64,000 bases of DNA from Bacteroidota bacterium (GTDB taxonomy: Bacteria; Bacteroidota; Ignavibacteria; Tepidaquicellales; Tepidaquicellaceae): assembly GCA_018266835.1 (NCBI GenBank), contig JAFDZP010000002.1, forward strand, positions 1,686,791 through 1,750,790, in the 5' to 3' direction. The notes beneath the pieces were generated by a model, which made no database searches, was not told the origin of the DNA, and saw nothing but the letters and a program-made list of their open reading frames with translations. Below are positions 29,588 to 39,123 of this stretch, piece by piece (position 1 is the first letter of the stretch; each line of letters begins with the position of its first letter). The position numbers were made by a program, and so were the translations under genes.

Positions 29588-30934
29588 TTATTTGAAATAT
29601 AATAAATAAAATTCTGCTCCCCAAACACCGAGAAGAAATAAATTGAACAGTACCGCTGTAGCTTTTTTCCATTTAGCGATACCGCTGAAATCGGTTTTAT
29701 AATGATAAATAAAATATACAGTTCCTATTATAAAGAATGGAACAAGTACGTAATGATATCTTGCCAACGCAACAAACATAAAAAATGTGAACAGCCAGCT
29801 GAATATCATTCCCCAGATAAAAAATGTTTTCCGTTTCATCATAAGGAGTCCCCATAATCCCAGGCTCATCACTACAAAATACGGAATATTTATTAAAGCT
29901 ATGAGCAAAGGATTTACGCTTTTGTAAACCTGTGTAGATGTCGACTCTTTCCCGTCACCTTTTGTAAAGTACAAAACTATCATGCGCTCACTTGAGAAAA
30001 GATAACCGAGCTTCTTTATCCCTGTAACTAAAAATTTGTGAGGGTTGTGAAGCGCATAGTCGATTCCAAGTTTATAAAATTCTTTATCTCTCTGTGCTTC
30101 ATCTTCGATGTTGAACAACGGATTAGACTCCTCTATTTTGTGATACCATGTTCCCGTTGCATCAGGATTGCTGCCCGACCAGAAAGTAAATCCTCCCTGT
30201 GTGGCAATAGTAAATGTATTCAGTGTTGTTTTGTTTCTGATAAGCCAGGGGCAGATAACAAGAAATGCTCCTATGAAAAACAATAAGGAATATTTTAAAA
30301 CTCCGCTAAAGTTAATTTCTTTTCTTTTATAAAAAAATAAAAATAAAGGAATTAATAATATCGAAGGAGCAAAAGACGAACGGATTAAAATTGCATATCC
30401 CCATAATAGCCCGATTACAAAAATATATTTTACAAAATTATCTTTTAAAACTAAAAATAAAATCAGAATTGCAAGAAAGCCGAACAAAGGCTCAGTCAGA
30501 ATAGTCTGGCTGAATAAAATATTTGAAGGGAAGAATGCAAAAATTGAAAGGGCTATCAAAGACTTTTTAGCATCAAAATAATTCAGACAGACTTTAAAAA
30601 ATAAGTAACATGTAAATATTTCTAAGATAGACTGAATTATTTTTACGTAAAATTGTTCCGGACCGAAAATGAAATATAATCCTGAAAGAAAAATAGAGTA
30701 GCCGGGAGCAATAACTCCGGTAAGTTTCCCTTCAAATGAATATGTGAAAGTGTTTACTATGCTTTGCGCAAGCGAGTGGTAAACGTAACTATCTGAGCGG
30801 ATTTCCGACGGAAGAAAAAATGTCAGCAGAATTTTTATCAGGAATGATAAAGATATAATGCTCCACAGTATTTTGCTGTACGATTTATTTTCAATTGCAG
30901 TGTTCAATAAACTTATGTTAAATTTTTTCTGCAA
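29588..30934 (-). CDS. ArnT/PMT-like (GT39/GT83) membrane glycosyltransferase
   Basis: A 448-residue polytopic protein with the GT-C layout. The first luminal loop (PSEIRSDSYVYHSLAQSIVN) carries Asp residues at the usual catalytic place, followed by GVIAPGYSIFLSGLYFIFG. Such enzymes transfer a sugar from polyprenyl phosphate to lipid, glycan or protein in the periplasm. The C-terminus contains about three further helices. Its 5' end overlaps the 3' end of the methyltransferase gene by 17 nt. The specific acceptor is unknown. Confidence 0.8.
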   Translation of the reverse strand: MQKKFNISLLNTAIENKSYSKILWSIISLSFLIKILLTFFLPSEIRSDSYVYHSLAQSIVNTFTYSFEGKLTGVIAPGYSIFLSGLYFIFGPEQFYVKIIQSILEIFTCYLFFKVCLNYFDAKKSLIALSIFAFFPSNILFSQTILTEPLFGFLAILILFLVLKDNFVKYIFVIGLLWGYAILIRSSFAPSILLIPLFLFFYKRKEINFSGVLKYSLLFFIGAFLVICPWLIRNKTTLNTFTIATQGGFTFWSGSNPDATGTWYHKIEESNPLFNIEDEAQRDKEFYKLGIDYALHNPHKFLVTGIKKLGYLFSSERMIVLYFTKGDGKESTSTQVYKSVNPLLIALINIPYFVVMSLGLWGLLMMKRKTFFIWGMIFSWLFTFFMFVALARYHYVLVPFFIIGTVYFIYHYKTDFSGIAKWKKATAVLFNLFLLGVWGAEFYLLYFK

Positions 30935-31727
30935 CTAAAGTTACGCCGGTGCCCTCGGGATTATCCGTTCTTACATCAAGCCACATTAAAATAAGAACAA
31001 ACCAAAGAGTAAAAATATAATAGAACGGCAATATTAAAATTAAAATCTTTGATGCGCCTGCCATAAGGATTGGATACTTTATTCCCCATCTCCACGATAT
31101 TGTTCCGTATTTTCCGTATGCATATTTGAAGTGAGTCATTGTAAGTCCGGCTCTGTTCAGTTTGCCCTCAATATCTTCTTTTGAATACCCTAATCGTGCG
31201 TGTTCTTCAATAAAGCTTTCATCACTTTCATCGTGCGCATCGCTTCCGCCTAAGTTGGATGGAGTGTTGATTAAAAGCTTACCTCCGGGTTTTAAAGCCC
31301 GGTGATAATTTTTAAAGACAAGCTCATCTTCTTCAATGTGTTCCATTACGTCAACACAAAGAATGAAATCGTATTTATTCTCTATGTTTATTTTTGTGAG
31401 GTCGGCAATTTCGAACTTAGCATTTTTGTATCCTGCTTTGCTGAAAAAATAGTTGCAGTCAGCAACCTGGTCATCTTTCACATCTACACCTAATATTGTA
31501 CAATTTGGAAATCGTTTAGCAAGGAAATAAGAGTATTGACCAAAGCCCATGCCTGCATCATATATATCAAGTTTTTTATTTGTGTCCGGAAATATTTCTC
31601 TTATCATTTTTCTCACATGCCATGAACGGAGAAACATAAGATCAAGCAGCCAATAGAATATTTTTCTTAAGAAAGTATTTCTTGCGACAGCTTTTGCGAA
31701 AACATTTTTAATTGGATCGTATTTCAT
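30918..31727 (-). CDS. Class I SAM-dependent methyltransferase
   Basis: A 269-residue protein with the Rossmann methyltransferase core: LDIYDAGMGFGQYSYFLAKRF (motif I), CTILGVDVKDDQ (motif II), YDFILCVDVMEHIEEDE (motif IV). A hydrophobic C-terminal stretch (ILILILPFYYIFTLWFVLILMW) suggests the enzyme sits at the membrane. Within the glycan cluster it could methylate a sugar or a lipid-linked intermediate, or modify the chain end. The substrate is not evident from sequence. Confidence 0.83.
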   Translation of the reverse strand: MKYDPIKNVFAKAVARNTFLRKIFYWLLDLMFLRSWHVRKMIREIFPDTNKKLDIYDAGMGFGQYSYFLAKRFPNCTILGVDVKDDQVADCNYFFSKAGYKNAKFEIADLTKINIENKYDFILCVDVMEHIEEDELVFKNYHRALKPGGKLLINTPSNLGGSDAHDESDESFIEEHARLGYSKEDIEGKLNRAGLTMTHFKYAYGKYGTISWRWGIKYPILMAGASKILILILPFYYIFTLWFVLILMWLDVRTDNPEGTGVTLVAEKI

Positions 31728-31753
31728 TTTATATTGTTATGAATTCTTTATTA

Positions 31754-33229
31754 TTAATTTTTTTTAAACAAGTTAATCTTTAAGTATTTATTGAGAGCCC
31801 CCTTAATGGCAAGCAGTTCCACATCTTCAAAAAATTTGCCTAAAAATAAAAATACAAAAAACACAAAAAGTAAAAGCAACTTCAGACCTAAGTCCAAAAA
31901 TAAGTTGTTAAATTTAAAAAGAGTGGATAAATATGTGAGCCCAATATAAAGCAAGCCAAGTAAAATTAATTTATTCACTTCGAGCTTAATGAAATAATAA
32001 TTTCTGGATTTTCTGTAGAGCAAAATTATCAACAGCAGATATGAGACTGCTGATAATACTGCTGCTGCGTAAATCCCATAGTACCTTATAAAAATAAAAT
32101 TTCCCGCTACGTTAAATACCAACGCTATTGCGGTATAGTAAGTAACTATTTTAGATTCTTTTTTATAAAGGAATGAAAAAATGAAACCATAAAAAATTGC
32201 AAATATGCAGTTGGAAAAAAGCACAATTCTTATAGTATCAACGGCATCCCAAAGCTTGGGATTTCTTACAAATATTTTTATTGCCTCAGGAATGAACAGC
32301 GATGCACATAATGACACAAGTATCATAGAGAAAAAAAGATATGTCGAAATTTTGGTGAAGTATCTTCCTGCATCTGGTTCTTTTACCTTCCTGTAAAAAA
32401 TTCCGGTATATGCAAGTGAGTAAGGAATAATAATCAGTGAATTTGTCAGGCTTCCTACACTGTAACCCAATGTGTAAATCCCAACTTGCTCCTTGGAAAC
32501 ATATTCAACAAGTATGTACCTGTCGACCGTGTTAAGGAACATTCCAAGTATTGCATACAGTGTCCAGAAAAACGAAAAATTGAGAATGTCCTTAATTTTA
32601 TCTTTATCATAGTTTGCTTTGATGTTTGCAAAGATCAACGGTAATGATAAAGCAAAGACAATTAACGGTCCGAGAAACTTTGCTATAAATACAAAATCAA
32701 AATCATATCTCTTAAAGAAGACAAAATATATCTGAAGGAAAAAATTAATGAACAAACTGGAAAGCGCTATAAGCGTATATAGTCCGGGTTTGTTTTTCAA
32801 TCGTGCAATGGAGAGTGGAATTGTTATCAACGACTCAAAAATGCAGATCAAGAAGCAATAAATAATAACGTTGCTATGGGCGCTGTCATTTAAAATCAGA
32901 TTTGAAAAATTTTGCTTCAAGGTTAAACCAAGCATTAAAAAAACGGCACAGTTGAATAACAGAATAATAAAAAAATTGTAAAGCAGTTTCTTCTTACCGT
33001 CTTCGGTTTCAGTTGAACAATGTGTTATGATTGTAGTTTCAAATCCGAACAGACATATTGTAAATAAATACTGCCAGAATGTTTCAAGCAGATTTATATT
33101 TGCAAATGATTCCGCAGTATATACTGAAGTGTACAGCGGAATAAACACAAAAGAAAGCGCTTTGCTTGCAACTCTGCTGAGTCCGTAAACGGCTGAATGC
33201 TTTATTGTATTTTTTAAGTCCTCTAACAA
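31754..33229 (-). CDS. Wzx-like polysaccharide flippase
   Basis: A 491-residue protein with about 14 hydrophobic helices, a positive N-terminus (LEDLKNTIKHSAVYGLSRVASKALSFVFIPLYT) and the MATE/MOP-like pattern of oligosaccharide flippases (for example GIYTLGYSVGSLTN). It would flip an undecaprenyl-linked oligosaccharide to the periplasmic face. No Wzy polymerase or Wzz is evident in this cluster, so the product may be a short oligosaccharide, or polymerase genes lie elsewhere. 3 nt from the upstream GT4 gene. Confidence 0.82.
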   Translation of the reverse strand: MLEDLKNTIKHSAVYGLSRVASKALSFVFIPLYTSVYTAESFANINLLETFWQYLFTICLFGFETTIITHCSTETEDGKKKLLYNFFIILLFNCAVFLMLGLTLKQNFSNLILNDSAHSNVIIYCFLICIFESLITIPLSIARLKNKPGLYTLIALSSLFINFFLQIYFVFFKRYDFDFVFIAKFLGPLIVFALSLPLIFANIKANYDKDKIKDILNFSFFWTLYAILGMFLNTVDRYILVEYVSKEQVGIYTLGYSVGSLTNSLIIIPYSLAYTGIFYRKVKEPDAGRYFTKISTYLFFSMILVSLCASLFIPEAIKIFVRNPKLWDAVDTIRIVLFSNCIFAIFYGFIFSFLYKKESKIVTYYTAIALVFNVAGNFIFIRYYGIYAAAVLSAVSYLLLIILLYRKSRNYYFIKLEVNKLILLGLLYIGLTYLSTLFKFNNLFLDLGLKLLLLFVFFVFLFLGKFFEDVELLAIKGALNKYLKINLFKKN

Positions 33230-33232
33230 TAT

Positions 33233-34375
33233 TTATCCTGCAATTATTTCCTGAACAAAACTTTCCCACATATATTTCTTTTTTTCCTCGCTTACGTTTT
33301 TGCTGAACTCTTCTTCTTTGTTCTCTTTATAAAATTTTAAAATTGCATTAGCAATCTCTGAACTGTTCTTCGGTTCAACTAAGTATCCTGTGTTCTCATT
33401 TAAAATTACTTCCGATAGTCCGCCGACCTTTGTTGCTATAACAGGCTTATCATAGAAGTAAGCTATCTGTGTTATTCCACTCTGAGTAGCCGAGTTATAC
33501 GGTAGCACAACAACATCACTTGCCGAAAAGAAATATCTTACTTTTTCATTGGGCATAAACTCAGATACAACAAAAATATTTTTTTCTAAATTGTTCTGCA
33601 TTATCTGCTCCCTATATTTCGTTTCATCTTCGTAAAACTCACCAACTATTAATAACTTAACATCTATTTCTTTCGCAACTTCTTTCATCGCATCTATCAA
33701 ATAATTCAGTCCTTTGTATTTTCTTATATATCCGAAAAATAAAATTACTTTGTTATTTACTACATCAACTCCGAATTCCTTTTTAATATATTCCCTCGCT
33801 TCAGTCTTCACTACTTTCTCTCCGAATAAATTATATACGGGATGCTTTGAATGAATGACGGGTTTATTTTTTTTATTGAAGAGCTTTAAATCTTCTGCAA
33901 CTGATTCCGATAGCACCTGAAACTTATCACCCTGGCTTAATGCAAGCTTCGTTAAAAATTTATCGCCAAACCTTTTTTCATGGGGAATAACGTTATCTGC
34001 CTGAAATAAAACTTTAGCTTTTGAAAAATGTCTGATAATCCATGCCAATGTAAAAAACGCAGGAGCAAAGAACGGTATCCAGTATTTTATTATTATTAAG
34101 TCGGCGTTTTCTTTTGCGATTTTAAATCCCCATTTAATCCAGTTGAACGGATTTATAGAATCAATCGAAATTATATTGCTGCCTTCCTTAAACTCCGTTA
34201 ACGGTTTGCCTTCTTCGTATTGAGTCTTTCCCGGAAATAAAAATTCAGGATACTGTCTCTTGAATGAATATATTTTCACATCGTTATCTTTGGAGAGATA
34301 TTTATACATCAACTCATTGAAATGAGCCATTCCTCCGCGCATCGGGTATGCCGTACCTATTATAATAATCTTCAA
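33233..34375 (-). CDS. GT4 (GT-B) glycosyltransferase
   Basis: A 380-residue cytoplasmic enzyme of the GT4 family. The N-terminal Rossmann domain starts MKIIIIGTAYPMRGGMAHFNEL (glycine-rich loop). The C-terminal domain has VILFFGYIRKYKGLNYLIDAM, VVLPYNSATQSGITQIAYFYDKPVIATKVGGLSEVI and NTGYLVEP, matching the nucleotide-sugar site including the conserved E of the retaining EX7E region (here relaxed to QSGITQIAYF). Donor and acceptor are unknown. Its position between the GT2 and flippase genes marks it as a cytoplasmic chain-building enzyme. Confidence 0.84.
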   Translation of the reverse strand: MKIIIIGTAYPMRGGMAHFNELMYKYLSKDNDVKIYSFKRQYPEFLFPGKTQYEEGKPLTEFKEGSNIISIDSINPFNWIKWGFKIAKENADLIIIKYWIPFFAPAFFTLAWIIRHFSKAKVLFQADNVIPHEKRFGDKFLTKLALSQGDKFQVLSESVAEDLKLFNKKNKPVIHSKHPVYNLFGEKVVKTEAREYIKKEFGVDVVNNKVILFFGYIRKYKGLNYLIDAMKEVAKEIDVKLLIVGEFYEDETKYREQIMQNNLEKNIFVVSEFMPNEKVRYFFSASDVVVLPYNSATQSGITQIAYFYDKPVIATKVGGLSEVILNENTGYLVEPKNSSEIANAILKFYKENKEEEFSKNVSEEKKKYMWESFVQEIIAG

Positions 34376-34381
34376 AGACTC

Positions 34382-35176
34382 TTATTGTTTTAAAACTTTA
34401 TTCTTATTCTTTAACTGAAAAAGCCTGGCGCCTAACTTTGTATTTGTAATTTTATCCAGTAAGTTCGAACGCAAAAACCACAGCTGCATTTTTAAACTAT
34501 TGCCTCTGTATTTTATATAGCTTTCTTTTTCCTCGCGTTTGCCCTGCGACTGTTTTTCACTGCTTGTTCCGCCGGGATAAAATTTTACAATCGGGTAATC
34601 AATATACTTAAATTTTTCATCGGCAATCCTCACAATAAAATCATAGTCCATTGCAATGCGTTTGTTTTTATCAAAGAGTCCGTGTTTATTGTACAGATCT
34701 CTTTTCACAAACATTGTAGGATGACCAATTGTAGAAATCCCTCTGTATAAATGCTCGCGTCTGAATGCCTTTCCTGTCACTACCCATGCTCCGCCTCTGT
34801 ACTGAACATAATTTCCATGAGTCCACATTAGTCCATCATCCTTCTCAAACTCATCCGAAACTCTCTTTATAATGCTCTCATCATAATACTCATCGCCTGC
34901 ATTTAATAAATGAATTATCTCTCCTTTGCTTCTCAGCACGCCTTCATTAAAGCTTGCCGAAATATGTTCGTCTTTAATATTTTCCCATCTTCTGTAAGAA
35001 GGGAGTTCAATTGACTTTAAATAGCTGTCAATATCGGGACTTGTAGATGCATTTACAATTAAATGCTCGTCAGGTTTTTGTGCCTGTAAATCTATAGATT
35101 TACATGTTCTTTTCAGCTCTTCTAAATCATTAAAACATATGGTTACAGTCGATATTTTATACTTTCTTCCCTGCAT
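34382..35176 (-). CDS. GT2 (GT-A) glycosyltransferase
   Basis: A 264-residue inverting glycosyltransferase of family 2. The Rossmann-like start KISTVTICFNDLEELKRTCKSI, followed by IVNASTSPDIDSYL, then the GT-A body LLNAGDEYY (DXD-like) and YVQYRGGAWV. I start at the ATG at 35176, six residues ahead of the first beta strand; an in-frame ATG at 35245 would add 23 residues of uncertain merit. It is the first gene of the seven-gene minus-strand glycan cluster and is separated from the divergent DUF4199 gene by about 130 nt. Confidence 0.8.
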   Translation of the reverse strand: MQGRKYKISTVTICFNDLEELKRTCKSIDLQAQKPDEHLIVNASTSPDIDSYLKSIELPSYRRWENIKDEHISASFNEGVLRSKGEIIHLLNAGDEYYDESIIKRVSDEFEKDDGLMWTHGNYVQYRGGAWVVTGKAFRREHLYRGISTIGHPTMFVKRDLYNKHGLFDKNKRIAMDYDFIVRIADEKFKYIDYPIVKFYPGGTSSEKQSQGKREEKESYIKYRGNSLKMQLWFLRSNLLDKITNTKLGARLFQLKNKNKVLKQ

Positions 35177-35306
35177 TTTGACGATTATCAATATAAAATT
35201 AATAGCAGTGAAATGTAATTCATAAAAGACATTCTTAAAGGACATTCTTTTACAATCTTATTTTTCATTTTTAATCATTAGTTTTACTGCTTAACATTCA
35301 AATACC

Positions 35307-35819
35307 ATGCATATTAATTTAAAGTACGGATTGATAACCGGAATTGTTTACAGTGTAATTACCCTTATTCTTTTTTTTGTTTTCGGTAACTCAATTAATT
35401 TTACTGCAAAATTTTTTCTGGATTTTATTCTGCTTAACGTAGTCCTTTATATTTTTCTTTATTTTCCGATAAAGCACAAAATCAATTCTCTAAGTGAGCA
35501 AAGATTTTATTATGGCGAAGGCATGAAATATGGTTTTACAACTGCCTTAGTAGCCTCAATTGTTATAGTAATTTTTATTTTTATTTTTTATAAATTTATT
35601 AATACAGGATTCTTTGCTTCTATTAAACAAAGCATGATACCTGAAATTAACGGTACAAGTCTGGACTCTCTGAAGAAAACAGGTTCAATTAAAACTCTTA
35701 TTGCAAACTCAAGCCCCGTAACATTGATGCTTCAGCAGTTTTCATTCACAATTATTTCAGGAATGATTGCTTCGTTTTTACTAGCAGCATTTATATCGAA
35801 GAAAAAAGCAAAACAATAA
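35307..35819 (+). CDS. DUF4199 membrane protein
   Basis: A 170-residue membrane protein with about four helices and the DUF4199 layout (GLITGIVYSVITLILFFVF, YGEGMKYGFTTALVASIVIVIF, then QQFSFTIISGMIASFLLAAF and a basic tail SKKKAKQ). The family is common in Bacteroidota; function is unknown. It begins a plus-strand group with tag (18 nt downstream). Confidence 0.8.
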   Translation: MHINLKYGLITGIVYSVITLILFFVFGNSINFTAKFFLDFILLNVVLYIFLYFPIKHKINSLSEQRFYYGEGMKYGFTTALVASIVIVIFIFIFYKFINTGFFASIKQSMIPEINGTSLDSLKKTGSIKTLIANSSPVTLMLQQFSFTIISGMIASFLLAAFISKKKAKQ

Positions 35820-35837
35820 TTTTATTTTTCATTCTAC

Positions 35838-36419
35838 ATGGCAAAAAAAGAAATTGTAAGATGTGACTGGTGCAAGGGCTCCGAGATTATGATGAACTAT
35901 CACGATGAAGAATGGGGTACACCGCTCCATGATGACAGAAAACATTTTGAATTCATAATTCTTGACGGCTTTCAGGCTGGATTAAGCTGGTCAACCATCA
36001 TTAACAAAAGACAAAACTTCAGAAAGGCATTTGATAACTTCGACCCTAAGAAAGTAGCAAAGTACGATGAAAATAAAATTGAAGAGCTTCTTAATGATCC
36101 CGGTATAGTAAGAAATAAACTGAAAATTTATTCAGCTGTTACAAATGCAAAAGCATTCCTTGCAGTGCAAAAAGAGTTCGGCACTTTCGATAAATACATT
36201 TGGCAGTTCACAGGCGGCAAGACATTAAAGAATGCAAGAGCAAGCATGAAAGATATTCCTGCAAAGACAAAAGAATCCGATGCAATGAGCAAGGACTTAC
36301 TCAAGCGCGGATTTAAATTCGTCGGCTCAACAATCTGTTATGCCTACATGCAGGCAGCAGGAATGGTGAACGACCATATTGTAACATGCCATCGTTACAA
36401 AACAGTTTCTAAAAAATAA
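35838..36419 (+). CDS. tag: DNA-3-methyladenine glycosylase I
   Basis: A 193-residue base-excision repair enzyme that removes 3-methyladenine. Family blocks are intact: RCDWCKG (zinc Cys), YHDEEWGTPLHDDRKHFEFIILDGFQAGLSW, and the C-terminal VNDHIVTCHRY that gives the remaining zinc ligands. Length matches E. coli Tag (187). It precedes the ion-channel gene by 24 nt. No other alkylation-repair gene is nearby. Confidence 0.94.
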   Translation: MAKKEIVRCDWCKGSEIMMNYHDEEWGTPLHDDRKHFEFIILDGFQAGLSWSTIINKRQNFRKAFDNFDPKKVAKYDENKIEELLNDPGIVRNKLKIYSAVTNAKAFLAVQKEFGTFDKYIWQFTGGKTLKNARASMKDIPAKTKESDAMSKDLLKRGFKFVGSTICYAYMQAAGMVNDHIVTCHRYKTVSKK

Positions 36420-36443
36420 TCCCCTATTAATTTTAACATATAA

Positions 36444-38345
36444 ATGAAACATCAACGAACCTTCTCAAATGTATTCCGATATAAATTTGATAATTTAATG
36501 TCAAAAGGTCCCGGAGCATTAATTGTAGCACTTGGAATACTTTCTTTTTTAATAGTAATATTAGCTGCTGCTATAATTGCGCTTATTGGCATACACCCGG
36601 AAGGGCAGGAAGAATCTATGAGCTTTATCGAAGCTGCATGGCAAAGTTTAATGCGAGCTATGGATTCGGGCACTATGGCCGGCGATATAGGATGGGATTT
36701 CAGAATAATAACTTTTCTTGTTACAATGGGGGGAATTTTTATAGTATCAACTCTCATAGGTGTTCTTGGTACAGGTATAAACAATAAACTTGAACAGCTC
36801 CGAAAGGGAAAATCTCCCGTGATGGAAAATAATCACACGCTTATTCTCGGCTGGTCTGAAAAAATATTTACTATTATTTCCGAGCTTACCATTGCAAATG
36901 AAAATCAGAAGAAACCTTCCATTGTAATTCTTGCCAATAAGGATAAAGTTGAGATGGAAGATGAAATTGACCTGCGGATACCGGATACAAAAAATACTAA
37001 AATTATCTGCAGAAACGGAAACCCGATTGATTTAAATGATCTTGAAATTGTAAATCCTCACTTTGCCCGTTCAATAGTTGTGCTTTCACCTGAAGAAGAT
37101 GAACCGGACATTCAGGTTATAAAAACTTTATTAGCGTTAACAAAAAATCCCGGAAGAAAAGAAGGGAAGTATCATATCGTTGCCGAGCTATCCGATGAAA
37201 AAAATGTTGAAATTGCTGAGACCGTTGGAGAAGATGAACTTACACTTGTACTCTCTAAAGATTTAATCTCAAGAGTAATTGCGCAGACATGCAGACAGTC
37301 AGGGCTATCAGTTGTCTATACTGAATTACTCGATTTTGACGGTGATGAAATTTATTTTGAGAACGTTCCGCAGCTTGCAGGAAAGACATTTAAGGATTCA
37401 CTTTTTGCTTTTGAAAAATCCACAGTAATGGGATTAAGAAAGGCAAACGGCGAAGTTGTAATAAATCCACCAATGGATACTGTCATCACATCAAATGATA
37501 AAGTAATAGCAATAGCGGAAGATGATGATAAAATTAAGTATTCAGGTTTAAATTATAAAATAAACGAATCAATAATTTCAAAGTCGGCAATAAGCAAATC
37601 GGAAGAAGAAGATATTTTAATTCTCGGATGGAATCAGACGGGATGTTTATTGATTAAAGAGCTTGATTCATATGTTGCTCCTAATTCTACCATTACTGTC
37701 TGTTCAGATTTCCAGCAGTATCATGCAGAAATCGATGAGATGGGCAAAACACTAAAAAATGCTAAACTTATTTTCACTGAAGGAAATACCACTGAAAGAA
37801 AATTTTTAGAATCCGTTGCTGACGGAAAATTTGAACATATAATTTTATTGTGCTATGCGGATAAGTTTAATACAAAAATTGCCGATGCAAAAGCATTGAT
37901 AACGCTGCTCCATTTACGAAACATAGCAGAGAAAAATAATTATAACTTCAGCATCGTCAGTGAAATACTCGATGTGAAAGATAAAGAGCTTGCCGAAGTT
38001 ACAAAGGCAGATGATTTTGTAGTCAGCAATAAACTGATTAGCTTGCTGCTCACACAGCTATCGGAAAATAAAGAGCTGAAACATGTCTTCGATGATTTAT
38101 TCGATGCAGACGGTTCTGAAATTTATTTAAAGCCGGCAAGCGATTATATTGTACCGGGTTCAAAAACAGATTTTTATACTATTATTGAATCAGCTGCGCA
38201 AAGAGGACACGTGGCAATTGGGTACAGAATAAAATCCGAGTCGTACAATGTTGAAAAAGCATACGGCGTGTATGTGAATCCGTTAAAATCCAACGAAGTA
38301 ACTCTGAATGCTGAAGACAAAATAATTGTTATAGCCGAAGATTAA
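36444..38345 (+). CDS. CASTOR/POLLUX-like ion channel with TrkA-N-like domains
   Basis: A 633-residue protein. Two or three transmembrane helices near the N-terminus (LIVALGILSFLIVILAAAII and IITFLVTMGGIFIVSTLIGVL) flank a pore-like loop (SLMRAMDSGTMAGDIGWD). The rest is two RCK/TrkA-N-like Rossmann domains (LILGWSEKIFTIISEL near residue 134 and ILGWNQTGCLLIKEL near 393). This is the layout of the plant CASTOR/POLLUX channels and their bacterial relatives, thought to pass potassium or other cations. It ends with a strong terminator. Confidence 0.85.
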   Translation: MKHQRTFSNVFRYKFDNLMSKGPGALIVALGILSFLIVILAAAIIALIGIHPEGQEESMSFIEAAWQSLMRAMDSGTMAGDIGWDFRIITFLVTMGGIFIVSTLIGVLGTGINNKLEQLRKGKSPVMENNHTLILGWSEKIFTIISELTIANENQKKPSIVILANKDKVEMEDEIDLRIPDTKNTKIICRNGNPIDLNDLEIVNPHFARSIVVLSPEEDEPDIQVIKTLLALTKNPGRKEGKYHIVAELSDEKNVEIAETVGEDELTLVLSKDLISRVIAQTCRQSGLSVVYTELLDFDGDEIYFENVPQLAGKTFKDSLFAFEKSTVMGLRKANGEVVINPPMDTVITSNDKVIAIAEDDDKIKYSGLNYKINESIISKSAISKSEEEDILILGWNQTGCLLIKELDSYVAPNSTITVCSDFQQYHAEIDEMGKTLKNAKLIFTEGNTTERKFLESVADGKFEHIILLCYADKFNTKIADAKALITLLHLRNIAEKNNYNFSIVSEILDVKDKELAEVTKADDFVVSNKLISLLLTQLSENKELKHVFDDLFDADGSEIYLKPASDYIVPGSKTDFYTIIESAAQRGHVAIGYRIKSESYNVEKAYGVYVNPLKSNEVTLNAEDKIIVIAED

Positions 38346-38352
38346 ATTTTTT

Positions 38353-38386
38353 AGTTTTGCCCTATACCTACTAATAGGGCAAAACT
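38353..38386 (+). terminator. Terminator of the ion-channel gene
   Basis: A perfect 13-bp stem (38353-38365 AGTTTTGCCCTAT with 38374-38386), 8-nt loop, then TCTTT, eight bases beyond the stop codon at 38345. Confidence 0.8.
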
Positions 38387-38411
38387 TCTTTACTTATAAA
38401 TCTAACTATAT

Positions 38412-38446
38412 TATATTTGTAAAGTGAAGTCACCCCCTGACTTTAC
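38412..38446 (+). promoter_or_regulatory. TAnnTTTG element followed at once by a hairpin
   Basis: TATATTTG at 38412-38419 matches the -7 box of Bacteroidota promoters, but I find no good TTTG 19-21 nt upstream. It runs straight into a 7-bp stem GTAAAGT / ACTTTAC (38419-38425 with 38440-38446), with an inner GTCA-CCCCC-TGAC hairpin. It might open an untranslated RNA over the repeat region downstream. Weak evidence. Confidence 0.3.
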
Positions 38447-38476
38447 TACATAAAAACTTGTAACTTATTTTGCAGA

Positions 38477-38910
38477 AATCCGTCAAAAACCCGTCAAGAT
38501 TAAGAAATAAAAGAGGCGGTATTGTTATTACAAGAACGGAAAATGAAAATCCGACTGTTTCCCGACTTTTTGCAAATTGTAAGATATGAAGACCTTTTTA
38601 TAAAATGTGACAATTATGTTACAATTCGTAACTCGTAATTGAAATGAGAATCCGACTTTTTTCCGACTTTTTGCAATTAACAATTAGCAATTAGTAATGA
38701 ACAGAAAATGCGACCATTTCCCGACTTTTTGTAATTGTAAAATATGAAGACCAGTTTATAAAATGTGATAATTATGTTACAATTCGTAATTGATAGAATC
38801 CGACTATTTCCCGACTTTATTACGAAATCCTGAACATAGTGATTTAATTCAAAATCTTAAATCTTATATCATAATTCTTAAATAAAAAACCCGACTTTTA
38901 TCCGGCTTAT
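38477..38910. repeat. Cluster of paired CCGAC boxes with a 158-bp direct repeat
   Basis: The 775-nt gap between the channel gene and the cytochrome gene has no credible protein frame. It holds paired boxes of the form TCCGACTnTTTCCCGACTTTTTG at about 38550, 38651, 38709 (relaxed) and 38799, a degenerate fifth at 38890 and a CCGTCAAAAACCCGTC cousin at 38480. Within each pair the CCGAC motifs are 10-11 bp apart. About 120 bp (38551-38675 and 38710-38822, offset 158-159) is a diverged direct repeat including ATGAAGACC and TTACAATTCGTAA. From 38911 to 39105 I see only AT-rich sequence. Function is unknown. Confidence 0.7.
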
Positions 38911-39123
38911 TTTTAAAATTCGAAAATGAAATTTAGAACTTCGGGAAATAAAATTATAATTTAATATACGTTTAAGGGGCTTGCAACTTTTTTAGCTGTA
39001 ATACGAATAAACTACTTATATACCACTCGCGCAGCCTCCTATTTACTCGCACAAAAATTAGAGGAAATTTTAAAATCCAATACTAAGAGTTTCTCGTTTT
39101 ATTTATAAAATTAAATTTGTGTG

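Noticed and set aside
38470..38586. Short frame through the first CCGAC boxes
   Set aside because: It has only a TTG start, no ribosome site and ends at once within the repeat; other copies of the repeat are in other frames.
38477..38910. CRISPR array
   Set aside because: The repeat units are long, diverged and unevenly spaced, with no constant direct repeat and no unique spacers of 30-40 nt; no cas gene is present.
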